A DNA stretch of 64,000 bases, from NCBI GenBank assembly GCA_036346225.1, contig JARFIW010001178.1:1368917-1432916 (forward strand), given 5' to 3'. The notes below the pieces were generated by a model. That model ran no database searches. It had not been told where the DNA came from and saw nothing but the letters and a program-made list of their open reading frames with translations. The stretch is from Platerodrilus igneus (Eukaryota > Arthropoda > Insecta > Coleoptera > Lycidae). Below are positions 21,391 through 32,138 of this stretch, piece by piece (the first letter of the stretch is position 1; every line of letters starts with the position of its first letter). The translations under genes were made by a program, and so were the position numbers.

Positions 21391-24275
21391 GATTTATCAA
21401 TTTGTGGAACGAAGGAACTTTCGTGTATAATTATTATGGAACACAGAAGCCCTTTTAGTTGTTAACTGTTTGGAAACTGGTTGAGCTGTAGATACAGTTT
21501 TAATTGTTGCTAGGCGAGATGGTGGAAATTTCCACATACCCCTGTGTCAGCTGCGCGCAACCACAACTGTAAGTACGTAGATGTTTAAAAAAATTCGGCC
21601 GTCAAGCAGACATTCAGCGGTGAGCCATCCTCCATTTTATAGCTATATTCATTTCAAGGAACAATCATTTACGATGTACAAATAATTTTTGAAGATTCTA
21701 TATATGTTTATTTCAAGTTGATACTCGAAATTTTTGTGAAAGTTTTATGGTCATTTCAATTAATACACTTAAAATTTGGTTCAAAATTTAATATTTGAAT
21801 AATGCATAAATGTCCTTATCATTTTCAAGGTATTTCTATAAGATAATTTTGAAGTTACAAGGTTATATTAAAATGTTTGCATAACTAAACATGTGATACG
21901 ATAAGAATTGTTTGCCAAATTATAGTGTATAACATATTTTGACAGTACACCTGAAGTACAGCTTAATGCCGACAATAAGTATTTTTTGACCTTTGATTCC
22001 ATTAAATATATCTGTTAAAAAATATAGTTCTATAATCCACAAAAATAATTTTTGAACATTTAACTTGATTTTTGTAAACTGAACAGGATCCTATTCAAGT
22101 ATCATGATTAAACTGTTACATAAAAATGAAAATCATACATTTCTTATAGAGAATTAATGTAGACTATGCAATTAAAAATGCCCCATGAATATTCAGAAAT
22201 TAATGTTAAATCGTAATATAGAAGCTGTTTTGAAAGTCTCCGTACAGATAACTTTGTACAAACAAGGTATGTATATATATTTTTAAATTAATAGAAAGAA
22301 TGATAAGTTGTCGTAAAGCTTTCTTTCATTGAAGTCATCAGTAATTGTTTTATAGAAGCAAACAATCACACTTATGAAATTTTCGTATTGAAGAAAGATA
22401 TTATTGGTGTTGAATTTAAAAGTTGTTTTTTTAAGTATAATTTTGACTAGTGGATCTATTTATAATCTATTTTTGGTGATAAAGTGACTAGGCTCTAATG
22501 TAGCCCTAGTTTAAAAATGTTTAGATGTGGTTAAATTTTCAGATAATACGAGATCGTCGTTCTCATTCCAGATTGCAGAGACAAAAGTAAGTATTTTTAT
22601 ATGTTGCTCGTCTTAAGTTTTTTTTCTTTCGAAGATTTCCGTATCTGATCTTCGGATAGATTCTTATTATATCATTCATTAAGATACGGTGGCGTCCAAT
22701 AAAATTTCTTTTTTTATCGTATACCATCCTACGACCCTAGCTCATAGCTCTGCCCTAAGTTGAAGAAGCTTAGCTGGCTGGAAGATCTCTTTAGAGGGAC
22801 CTTTTTCTCTCGAAGCCATTAACATCCTTTTTACCCTGGGCTTAAACGTCAAACAGGAACCGCTCGTAATCTATCGAGGCTCTGCCGCCTATAAGGTAGA
22901 GTAAACATACTATTTACCTTTTGAGGAATTGAGTATGCAACAGGAGTAATGAATTAACAAGGGTGAAAAATAGGGTAATTAATTTATGCTGAAAATAAAC
23001 GTAACACATACAGGATTGGAATCTAGAACGAAAGATAAACGTGCTGCAGTGAGAGTTATCGTTGACCAATTTAATGAGACGCATAAAATAACGTTATAAT
23101 GTAGGTGAATACTAATCCTTAGACGAAATGCTTTTAGGGTTTCGAAAAGGTTGTAGCTTCAAAATGTACATTGCAAATACGCTAAATAAGTATATGTACT
23201 ATACACAGCAGATGTACTTCCTACTTTTTATTAAGGAATATCATCATCTGTACTGTTCTATATTTTGTAATTGCAAAAAGGAAGTAAATAAAATTTTTAA
23301 ATTCTAGGATTCAATTCCACTTTTCGTTATTTCTAATAACTTTAAAATTGTTTTAGTACAGGAGTAATGCTTCTATTGCTTTTTTTAAATTAGAAACGTT
23401 TGCAAACATCCCTTAATTACTACCTGGGCCACTTTAATACCAGAAACGCCCTTCAGCGATCGATATCCCTAGTGCACAGACCGGTCATAAGGTCACGAGA
23501 CAATCAATGTAGGACGACGCCCCACGACATCCAAGTCTCAAATTCGGATTAGTAATGAAAAACAACGAATTTCATTATTATTCATCTTTTGTATTTGCTT
23601 CACACTCTACCAAAATAGGGTGTTTAAGGGTCGTTGATTAAATGAAGGAATTTTTTAATTGTCTAAACTTGTGGATTTTAATGTTCTATTAACGGAGAGG
23701 TTAAAGGTCAAAGATATTAAATTAATCATGGTAGCCATGAATTTTTTTCAATAACAGATAAGCAACTGCTTTTTCAAGCTATATGATTATAAGGCTATGC
23801 GATAGTGAAGAATACTTTGTTATAGTTTTATTTATTTTGGAGTTGCAGTATAATCGCAGCAAGAGTATATTTTAAATACGAACAAGGGTTGTATAAGTTG
23901 TATAAGTTTAACCACAGGTTACTTTTCAAACCGTTCGTGTTATTGTAAAATGTTCCTTAAATATCATTACATGAGCAGCTTTTAAGTTAAATAAAAACCA
24001 TTAGAAAATATATATTAAAAACGTCTATCTTCTTTACCAGTATATCTCATTACATCTGCTTTAAACGTATCTCCTTCATCCCTGTAGACGCTTCTTGATC
24101 GTAGTGAGTTGCGCAAATTTGTAGCGGTCTCGTACGATATTTCACGAGAACAATTCCTGTTCATACGCCCAAGCGACAGGCTCCTTCGTAGCTAGTTGAT
24201 AACAAGTTTGAAAAGAGTAGCAGGTAATAAATACTAAAGCTTTTGGTATAATTTAGTAAATTTTAGATTATCGAA

Positions 24276-24572
24276 ATGGAAGGTGAATCACCAGAAACAT
24301 CTACACCAGCTACTCCGGCTCCAAACACTCCCAGTAAGAGTCCTTGTGTTTCATCGATGCCGGGTAAGAGGCGCAAAGCACTACCTGCTCGTGAAGATCA
24401 ATGTGTGCTATATTTTGGACAAAGTGATATGTCCCCTCCGAAGAGAATGAAATCTACTAACGAATTGTTTTTGGGTAGCTTGATGGATGATATGAGGAAA
24501 CTGTCTCCGAGTAAACTGCGCCAATTTAAGATTTTAGTTTTGAATAAGTTAGATGAATTACTAAATGAGTAA
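24276..24572 (+). CDS. Small nuclear BESS-motif protein (98 aa)
   Basis: An intact single-exon frame. The start ATG has a good context (CGAAATGG) and an in-frame TAG lies 12 nt upstream (24264-24266), so this is the first codon unless an exon is spliced in before it. Residues 1-45 are Ser/Thr/Pro-rich and contain a basic patch PGKRRK, a possible nuclear signal. Residues about 62-98 (NELFLGSLMDDMRKLSPSKL, then RQFKILVLNKLDELL) match the BESS motif, a protein-protein contact module found at the C-terminus of many insect MADF-BESS transcription regulators. No MADF domain is present. It may be a stand-alone BESS protein or the last exon of a longer gene. It is free of frameshifts in a TE-rich neighbourhood. 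Confidence 0.7.
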   Translation: MEGESPETSTPATPAPNTPSKSPCVSSMPGKRRKALPAREDQCVLYFGQSDMSPPKRMKSTNELFLGSLMDDMRKLSPSKLRQFKILVLNKLDELLNE

Positions 24573-24810
24573 ATTGTTTGATCTCTGAATTTTTCTCATA
24601 TGCGAAAAGCATGTTTAACTCTTATTTAATCTTATAAATTTAGTTGTAGTGTGTGAAATGCATGCATAATGACTTTAGAAGTCTTCCTACAGTGTAATTT
24701 CTTATTTATTTATATAAACTGTCCTAATTGAAGCAAAACTTGCTCTATGATAATTCTTAATTATAACCCTATACCTAAGATTGTTAAGGTAAGATCACCC
24801 CCAAAAACTT

Positions 24811-24816
24811 AATAAA
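24811..24816 (+). terminator. Poly(A) signal for the BESS-motif gene
   Basis: AATAAA about 240 bp after the stop codon, followed by another AATAAA about 11 bp on and a T/GT-rich stretch. This fits a short 3' UTR ending near 24840. Confidence 0.55.
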
Positions 24817-24839
24817 GTCTTGAATAAAAAATGCTTTGT

Positions 24840-26040
24840 TCTGTTTTTTTATAAGTAATTCCAAAATAATTGATACCGTTTATTTGAAGAGTGGAGATCC
24901 AAGATGACGTTATCAAAATCAGCTTAAGCAGCTTTTAAGACAAATCTGCTAGTTTTAAAACACAGAACCTTATAGTGAAGTTACATACTATAAACCTGCG
25001 AAAATAAACCTTTACTCTACAATTAATTTGTCGAAGCTTTATTGCAGATGTTAATTTCATCAATATAGTATGAACTCACTAAACGACAATTGAAGAAAAT
25101 GTCTGTACAGCGAGGCATTTTTCTTTAGCTAGTTCAAAATTAGCCTCTTCCAATAATATATTTTAATTTTATTTTCAATACATAATTACAATTTTCTTTC
25201 CATTACAATTAATACGAGAGTTGTTTTTCTATTGAAGGTGTCTGTGGTCTTTTTTAGTTCTGAGTGATTCAAATTTTATTTCTTATTTTTCCTTTCCGAT
25301 TTCAATATGCCTAAACGTAAATTCTTATTTAATATTGAGTTTTAAAATACATACCCAATGATTAAACAAGGAAAATATGACTGGGAGACATCGCTCCATC
25401 TCTGTCCTTTTATTATCTCCATTTAGTTTATATAGCAACTGACGGGAAAATCAATATGTTACAAAAGAACTGCGGCAGACGGAGTTTCCAATGTAATTTT
25501 CTCTGTACGTACTTTATAAGAGTGTAAGAGAGACCGACATACCACGTATTATTACATATACGTTATTGTATAGTTATCAACTGTAAATTTCGAACAGGGT
25601 ATCACAATTAAAACTAAACATGTAACTTTATAAAAATTATATATATTTCTGTGATATTTGAGGTTAAAACGACATTAGTAATTCATTTGATAATTTATTT
25701 AGTGATTCAACATGTAGAAACAACCATCTATAATTTGAAACGCTTTTCGAATCTCTAGCATAGAAATTAATTAGTGTACTGTAATATTTCAAGTTAATTT
25801 AGCAGCATTCTTTAGCGTGTGCTATAATGTAAATATTCATAGGGTATAGCGGGTGTATAACATAGCTTTTTAAAAGTCATATTATAAACGAGAAACATAT
25901 TTAACCATCAACATTCATAAGGGTGAAGCTTTTGCATTTTTAATTTCATAAGTTGAATTATAGCAAAGCTTGAATATTTATTTCAAAAAGCTTGAGCATT
26001 TTAAACCGTTGGTTTACAACAGTTCAGTGGCTGTTATGTT
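24840..26040. other. Non-coding AT-rich DNA
   Basis: No supported frame, TE protein or RNA gene seen. Confidence 0.6.
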
Positions 26041-26047
26041 ATATTAT

Positions 26048-26620
26048 TTACAAGAAGAAGTTTTTGTCGCAAAATTCTGCAAACCTATTTTCCCTGTCGT
26101 TTCTCGTGCCTAAACCAAATATACCTACTGCCGCTCCTTCCCTACCCTCACCTACCACTGCATTAAAATCCTCCGTAATTATTAAATTTTCATGTCCTTT
26201 TACGTATCTCAGTATGTCCTCGATATCTTTGTAGATCGCTTCTACCTTTTCCTCACTGTGGCTGGAGGTGCGCATGTATAATTGTATTATTACTTAATTT
26301 ACCGGTTTAGATTCTAATCTAACCATGAGTACTCTATCGTTCTTGGGAGGTTATGTGGTGGTTTCCCGTTGCCTTCCACAACGCGATAGTATATCTTAGA
26401 ATGCCATACCGACCCCTACGGTCTCTGCCAATCTAAGTACCAAAAGAGCCATTGCGCTCTTTCGGTGACCTGTCTTAGTCTGGTTCCTCACTAAAGACCC
26501 TACTAATTTGGTTGTACCTGTAGTTTGGCTCTATAGATCACTGGAACGCGGGAGCCATTCCACCTGTTCTAGTAATCTATAACTTCGGCAAGGTGCAGGT
26601 CCATTCGGATTGGAATTAAC
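26048..26620 (-). pseudogene. LINE endonuclease fragment plus probable LINE 5' region
   Basis: On the minus strand 26275-26048 encodes MRTSSHSEEKVEAIYKDIED, HENLIITEDFNAVVGEGREG and GLGTRNDRENRFAEFCDKN. This is the middle of an apurinic-endonuclease-like domain of LINEs often annotated as craniofacial development protein 2-like. The Gly-Asp-Phe-Asn block has changed to EDFN. Upstream (26290-26620) lies a GC-richer segment with inverted pairs such as CCGACCCCTACGG and AAGAGCC/GCTCTT, probably the element's 5' UTR. The LINE at 47.8-49.9 kb appears to be the same broad type. Confidence 0.65.
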
Positions 26621-27346
26621 ATTACATTCATATTATTCAATTCAAACAAACTTTCAAAGAAGAGATAAACACCCGTAATACCTTGGAAAGATTAGGTTGT
26701 TATGTTGTTACTTGTTATGATTGATGCAGTAGTACTATACAATGCCCATATCACTGGAATAGGTTTAAGTTGTATCACGCCAGGTTTATCGAACTTTTAT
26801 AATTCGAATGCAAATACTTACCGATGCACAAACCACTTTCAAAGCACACTGTAGTAGAGGGATATCACGTTGAACTGAAATACTGTTGTAATCAATACCT
26901 AGGTCATTTTTAACATACATATTACATGAAACAATACCATTCGGCATATTGTACTGCTATAATCAATACATTCATATTATCACATGCGAGGAGCATACTA
27001 CCTATAGATAGTCAGCAAAGACTAAAAGAGAATTACACAAAATAATATCATAAGTTACTAGCTTATAACCAGACATTTTTAATTTTTTTTTGAAAGATTT
27101 GTGAAACTGCTCCGGTCCTAATAGATATTTGACCAGATTAAATTGTACACAGGATTATAAGAGGAGACGTCATACTCCTCTAACCAATTACTTCAAGCTA
27201 GTAGTTATTTTATAATAAGTATAATTTGTTGATATTTTGCCGGTTTTCCATTGACAGGATGAAGGAGCAATAACCGCTTCCATTTTACAATTATTAAGTT
27301 ATATTTTAAGGTTATGTATTTTCAATTTTGCTTGTATAAATAAACT
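26621..27346. other. Intergenic region and presumed promoter side of the vimar-like gene
   Basis: AT-rich and without frames. Exon 1 of the vimar-like gene begins its coding part at 27347. No clear TATA or initiator element could be picked out. Confidence 0.45.
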
Positions 27347-28070
27347 ATGCAGGCGTTTTTTAAAGATTTAGAAGCGTCAGTAAAATCTAACGATGAAGAA
27401 GCTATTAAATCTATATTACAGTGCATAACGTTACCAATTGAACCTGAGAACTTATCTAATATTGAACTTGGAATATTTCTGTCCTTACTAAAACATTCTT
27501 CAACAACGGTATTAACACGTACAGCAGAATTAATTGCGGAATTTGCTAAGACTAATGAAAATCGTGATTTGCTAACGACCAACGAATTGACTTCTTCCCT
27601 TTTGGGATTGTTTGAATTTAAAAACTGTGAATTGTCTATTCAAGCATGCCGTAGTCTTGGTAATATTTGCTATGATAACGTTAGAGCTCGTGAAATTGTA
27701 GGAAAAAATGGTCTTAAAAAGCTTATGTCCGCAATACGGGACCATGAATTTATCTATCCTATTAAAATGGAAACTGTAGCTTTTGGTTTTATGCTTAATT
27801 TATTAATGGAAAATGAAGAATTACAAAACGAAGCTTTGGAAGACAATGTGTTAGAACTCATAGAAAGTGCATTAAGATCCCAAACAGATGATCCACATGA
27901 AGATTTTATTTTACATTTACTTACAGTTTTAAGCATGATTACAGAGTACAGATCTGATAATTATCTGTCCCTGAATACATGTTCAATGATAATCTATTTG
28001 TTGAAGAGATGTAATAATATGCAAATAGTATATTACTCTTTGGATATTCTTCATGATCAGGCCGAGAAAG
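27347..28070 (+). CDS. vimar: Vimar/RAP1GDS1-like Armadillo-repeat protein, first coding exon
   Basis: Codes for 241 residues plus one base. An in-frame TAA at 27341-27343 precedes the ATG, which fixes the start within this exon. The protein is all-helical with Armadillo-type repeats. ACRSLGNICYDNVRAREIVG (about residues 100-119) closely matches the GRALGNICYD repeat of RAP1GDS1, and the exon ends in DILHDQAEKG, which fits the repeat before the second exon. RAP1GDS1 (smgGDS) proteins chaperone and exchange nucleotide on small GTPases of the Rho/Rap/Ras group in the cytoplasm. Drosophila vimar acts with Miro in mitochondrial dynamics. The exon ends at a consensus donor AAAG|GTAAGT, phase 1. 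No frameshifts. The second half of the protein lies beyond the window. Confidence 0.85.
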
Positions 28071-28099
28071 GTAAGTTATTTATATAAATTTTTATTTTG

Positions 28100-28455
28100 A
28101 TAGCTTGTGATTTGAAAGTGAATAATGGTAGTTTATATAAACGTTCACATGTAACTGCATTTTAGTAATTTACTACCTTAGAATACAAGGCTTTATTCAA
28201 CTACTGTGGACTAAGGTAAACAAATAAATAGGATAATTTTATTAAACAGGTGGCATAAATAGAATAATAAAACGTTGTCCCATGCATCAAGATTGCACAT
28301 ATCCAATAGATATACAGGATATTTAGTTGATCTAGTAGATCCTTGTATTTCGTCCGAGTACGACGTTCTGTGTGATGTTAAATTGGGAACCTTATCATTT
28401 TCGCACATATTTTATATTAAAGAGGTTTGCTCGGATGTTTGTAGTGTATTATCGG
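28100..28455. other. Intronic DNA without recognised features
   Basis: Short frames only on both strands. Nothing identifiable. Confidence 0.5.
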
Positions 28456-28458
28456 GCA

Positions 28459-28533
28459 GCTCCATGGCGTAGTTGGTATGCGTGTAACTACTACACCCAA
28501 GGTCCCAGGTTTGAATCCCGACACGGTCCGCTT
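28459..28533 (+). repeat. tRNA-derived segment with pol III A and B boxes
   Basis: TGGCGTAGTTGG (A box, about 28465) and GGTTTGAATCC (B box, about 28508) are spaced as in a tRNA. The T arm TCCCAGGTTTGAATCCCGACA does not pair well and the acceptor stem is unclear. It abuts the LINE relic that starts near 28540. It is either a SINE head, or a tRNA pseudogene or tRNA-like target beside which the LINE lies. Confidence 0.5.
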
Positions 28534-28539
28534 GAAAAA

Positions 28540-29476
28540 TGTGAAAAGTGAAATACGATGGAAAGAATATAGAATTCTACATAACCGTTGTAACCAACTG
28601 TGTAGGAACGCCAAAAAGAAATATATTTATGATTCCCTATCAGAAATTTCAATGGGGAGTTGGAAATTTCCTAATAGTTTGGGTGTAGGGAGTCAAAAAC
28701 GAGACGTACCTTTAAATATGTTTGATTTAAATGAACTAAATACTCATTTTGCACAACCTAAAACAATCCTAGAACATGAAATAAAGGCTGCTACTATTAA
28801 AAAGCTTGATTCCAAAACAATTGCCACAACTTTTGCTTTTTCGTTTGTAGAAGTAGATAATGATGAAGTACTACATGTTATGCTTGAACTTAATAATGAA
28901 TGTACGGATTATGATGACAGAAATCGTGAAAGTATTTTAATTGTTGTCGACATTATTCTTCCATTATAACCCACCTTGTTAATTTCTCTTTGTCCACTAG
29001 CTGCTTTCTAAAAATATGGAAGAAAGTGCATGTCATTCCAATTCCAAAAATTTCAAATCCGGGCTTAATGTCTGACTTCAGACCGATATCAGTGTTGTCT
29101 TTTCTTTCACGTTGTTGCGAAAAAATAGTCCACAAGCAATTGTCTGATTATCTTGAAGTCAATAACTTATATAATCCCTTGCAGTCAGGTTTTTGTAAAA
29201 ACCATAGTACGTCAACAGCACTTATTAAGGTTATTGATGACATTCGTTATGCACTAGACAACAAAGATGTTACAATCTTGACCCTACTTGATTTCACTAA
29301 TGCCTTTAACTTAATTGATCATGACATCCTACTAGCTTATTTAAAAATGTATAATTTATCTGTGGCTGTTATTACATGGTTTAAATTCTACCTTACCGAA
29401 CGTGAACAACGTATACAAGCCAGAAGTGGATTTTCTAACTGGGAAGTAGTTACCAAGGGTGTTCCCCAAGGTAGTG
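28540..29476 (+). pseudogene. LINE reverse transcriptase, N-terminal part (split by a DNA transposon)
   Basis: Plus-strand relic of a Jockey/CR1-type LINE. The pre-RT linker (EYRILHNRCNQLCRNAKKKY) begins near 28555, then KKVHVIPIPKISNPGLMSDF and RPISVLSFLSRCCEKIV (29020-29120), GFCKNHSTSTALIKVIDDIR, and LLDFTNAFNLIDHDILLAYL, where FTNAF stands for the usual FSKAF catalytic block. The frame then reaches GVPQGSV at 29458-29478. A TA-flanked transposon interrupts exactly there. The rest is at 34431-35298. The 5' endonuclease part is missing. Confidence 0.85.
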
Positions 29477-29478
29477 TA

Positions 29479-29990
29479 CAGTGTGTCCCAAATTGGATGT
29501 ATTAAATGGGTAACTTAGTTGTTATTAAAGATACAATAAAACTGTGTACGCAGTAATGTGCCAACTTTTTGAGATCAATTCAATGGTGAAATCACAAATG
29601 AGCGATCTTCTTTTGTTTTCGAGTTATAGCCAAAAATTGATATTTTTTACAATTCTATTAATTCTCATAACTCGTTTGTTTGCAAAAATATCCAAAAATA
29701 CTGTAGAAGTCTTTATATGTTTTTTACGTAGAATACAGTGGCGTACGCAAATATTTAATATTTATAATACTTTTGAGGTTATAATATAAACTTGCATTTT
29801 TTTTAAATAGAAACCACAATTGGTTGTCACTTTATTTAAAAGCTCTTTTTGACAGCTTTTCAAAAATATATAGTTTAATATAATTATCTTTTCAAATGGC
29901 CGAATTATTCCATGTTTTTCGTATAATAAAATAATTTATTATATTGGTAATAAATAGTTGGCCGCGAAACAAAAGGCAAACAAAAAACGA
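29479..29990 (+). repeat. Left long terminal inverted repeat of the outer transposon
   Basis: Matches the reverse complement of about 33912-34428, including the inner block that reads GTTGGCCGCGAAACAAAAGG near 29957. Confidence 0.85.
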
Positions 29991-30190
29991 CAATTGTTTG
30001 TATAACAAACTTCAAGGAGCTTCAATCATATCTATTGCACATGCAATAAATTGTATTGTTAGTTTGTAAGTGAAGCATCAGTCTGTTACTAAATGGCAAA
30101 ATTTGAAAATTACGAAAAATACGATATGCTAGTTGCATTTATTGAGTCTGCGAGAATTCCTCTATCAGTAAAAACTTTATATTTTAACAG

Positions 30191-30245
30191 GTAATTGTGT
30201 AACTAATAGCAAATAATATTACTATGTCGTTTGTAAATAATACAG
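30191..30245 (+). other. Predicted 55-bp intron in the outer transposase
   Basis: AACAG|GTAATT at the donor and AATACAG|AT at the acceptor. Splicing keeps the frame (two bases plus one base make Arg) and brings the peptide into line with the intron-less inner transposase. Confidence 0.65.
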
Positions 30246-30682
30246 ATACCCTGAAAGACAACAACCTAATATTAACATGCTTAAAAGGATAGATAGTAAT
30301 TTACAACAGTTTGGCTGCTTTGAAAACCTAGAACGAAACAGTATGCAGTTTTTAATTAAGAGCAAACTACTGTTTCAACCATAGCATGTGTGGAAACAAA
30401 CCCAAGAACATCATGTAGGAAAATTGAAAGGGAAATGGGTGTTTCTAAATCAGCAGCTTCAAGAATATTGAAGCGTAATAAATATCGACCCTATAAAAAT
30501 AAAATTATACATAGTTTGTTTCCCAACGATTTTCAAAAAAGAAGGCGATTATGTCAATGGTATCCCCGTAAATGTTCTGCTACTAACAATTTTGAAAATA
30601 ACATTATATGGTCTGATGAAGCACTTGCTGGTCGAACGAAAATACCTATCAAACATACGAGGCATCAACAAAGCCGTTATGG

Positions 30683-30935
30683 TTTGAATATTTGTTGCTA
30701 CATTGTTGGTGGCAAATTTCAATACCATATTTTTGAAAACAATCATTCAGCTTGTCGCTATATTGAAATTTTGTATACCAACTTGCACAAATTACTGGAG
30801 GCCTTTTTGGTTTAAATATTTGTTGCTACATTGTTGGTGGCAAATTTGAATACCATATTTTTTAAAACAATCTTTCAGCTGGTCACTATATTGAAATTTT
30901 GGATACTAATTTGCACGAACTACTGGAGGACATGC
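30683..30935 (+). repeat. Tandem duplication of about 127 bp within the transposase gene
   Basis: The block starting TTTGAATATTTGTTGCTACA at about 30683 recurs at about 30811 (TTTAAATATTTGTTGCTACA) with around 10 percent divergence. Both contain ATTGTTGGTGGCAAATTT. The duplication adds about 42 residues and introduces a stop, so it post-dates loss of function or caused it. Confidence 0.8.
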
Positions 30936-31351
30936 CTCTCGAAAAAAGACAAAAAGTGTGGTTCCAACAAGATGGTGCACCCCCGCACAACGCTATAATT
31001 ACTCGTGATTATTTAAATAGAGAATATCTCAATAAATGGATGTGTACGTTTGGACCTGTTCAGTGGCCGCCTAGATCTCCTGACTTGTCGATATTGGACT
31101 ATTTCTTGTGGAATTTTTTGAAAGAGGAAATCTATAAAACCCAGAACCATAGTATTGAAGAGTTGCGTAATTCAATTGAAGCAGCATTTCGTAAAGTTAA
31201 GGCGGTTTATTTATTAAATTCTATTAAGTCTTTAATAAAACGATGCGAACTTTGTTTAAGAGAGAATGGAGGCCAGTTTGAACAATATCTCTGAATTATC
31301 AGTAAATAAAACTATTGTAGTATTCCCTTCTGTGTTCTAGTGTTTTATATA

Positions 31352-31500
31352 TATTATGTGTGAGGGTGTGTGTAGGTGAGGGTGTGTGTGGTTGTGTGCG
31401 CATGCATGCGTGCATGCATGTGCACGTGCTTGTGTGTATGTGTGTTTGTGAGGGTATGAGGTGTGTGAGTATGTGTGTATTTGTGTATCCATATATGGAT
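31352..31500. repeat. GT-rich microsatellite region
   Basis: Imperfect GTGTGT/GTGAGG/CATGCATG runs directly before the inner transposon. The minus strand gives a spurious His-Thr-rich frame. Confidence 0.85.
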
Positions 31501-31576
31501 TATAGACTGTTTATATGTGGATAAGGGAAATATAATTTTCAATTTAAGATGTAGTTATATTAATTTTTGTAATATA

Positions 31577-32025
31577 CAGGGTGCCCACAATCTATCTCCG
31601 TATATGGGTAACTTTTTTATTATAGAAGATACAATATTGGTTAAATTAGCAAAGTTGAAGAGAAATTTACGAGTAGTATGATGCTTTTTTGAAAAATCAC
31701 CTAGATGCTCAACTTTTTTAGATATTTGAAAAAAACTGAAATTTGCCATTTTCTTCAAACGCTAATAACTTTTTAACAGTTTAACCTATAGAGAAAATAA
31801 AAACTGCTTGTAAGGTAACTTTTTACGTAGAATTCAATAGCGTATATGACAATTTTAATTGGAAATGGGTTTTCAAGCTACAAATATAACCCAAATGGAA
31901 AGGTTTTTCTTTTCTGATTACCCTGATGTAAGGGTTGATGTACTTATTTTCAGTAGTTTCTTCATAATAAAGAAAAACGATTTATTTATTTGCGGGCATC
32001 AAGGAGTCCATGGATACATATTTTA
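31577..32025 (+). repeat. Left long terminal inverted repeat of the inner transposon
   Basis: Matches the reverse complement of 33350-33839 through the block CAAGGAGTCCATGGATACAT near 32008. Confidence 0.85.
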
Positions 32026-32138
32026 AATAAACAAAAACAACTGGCATTTGTCAGATATTATTAGTTAAAGTGTTTATTTGCTCTGGGTTGCAAATTTTGT
32101 GTAGAAGACTTTTAAATTTATTTGATTATAATAGAGAA

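Larger units (their letters stand above)
20869..24260. other. Mostly non-coding DNA upstream of the BESS gene
   Basis: No TE protein or long frame. It contains a 22-bp tandem duplication (about 20934-20979, GACAAAAGCAGTT core) and a degenerate AAGTATTAAG-rich stretch (21235-21390). A GC-richer block lies at 22720-22910. There are several donor-like sites (for example CAACT|GTAAGT at about 21568 and CAAG|GTATGT near 22266), which could mark untranslated exons of the downstream gene but are unproven. Confidence 0.5.
30093..31294 (+). pseudogene. Tc1/mariner-superfamily transposase of the outer element, broken
   Basis: ATG at 30093 begins MAKFENYEKYDMLVAFIESA. A 55-bp GT-AG intron (30191-30245) joins FN-R to YPERQQPNINML, matching the N-terminal helix-turn-helix part of the inner element's protein. 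A frameshift and stop follow near 30360. The next frame has SCRKIEREMGVSKSAASRIL (second HTH) and IIWSDEA (first catalytic Asp). After a tandem duplication comes WFQQDGAPPHNAI (second Asp) and WPPRSPDLSILDYFLW (third acid). By my count 41 residues separate the last two acids, a DD41D-like spacing. The end is GGQFEQYL near 31294. Confidence 0.85.

Noticed and set aside
22571..22587. Possible 16-base micro-exon (TTCCAG|ATTGCAGAGACAAAA|GTAAGT)
   Set aside because: Good splice-site words, but no coding context or transcript evidence. Such combinations occur by chance.
31354..31542. His/Thr-rich minus-strand frame
   Set aside because: Translation of a GT-type microsatellite.
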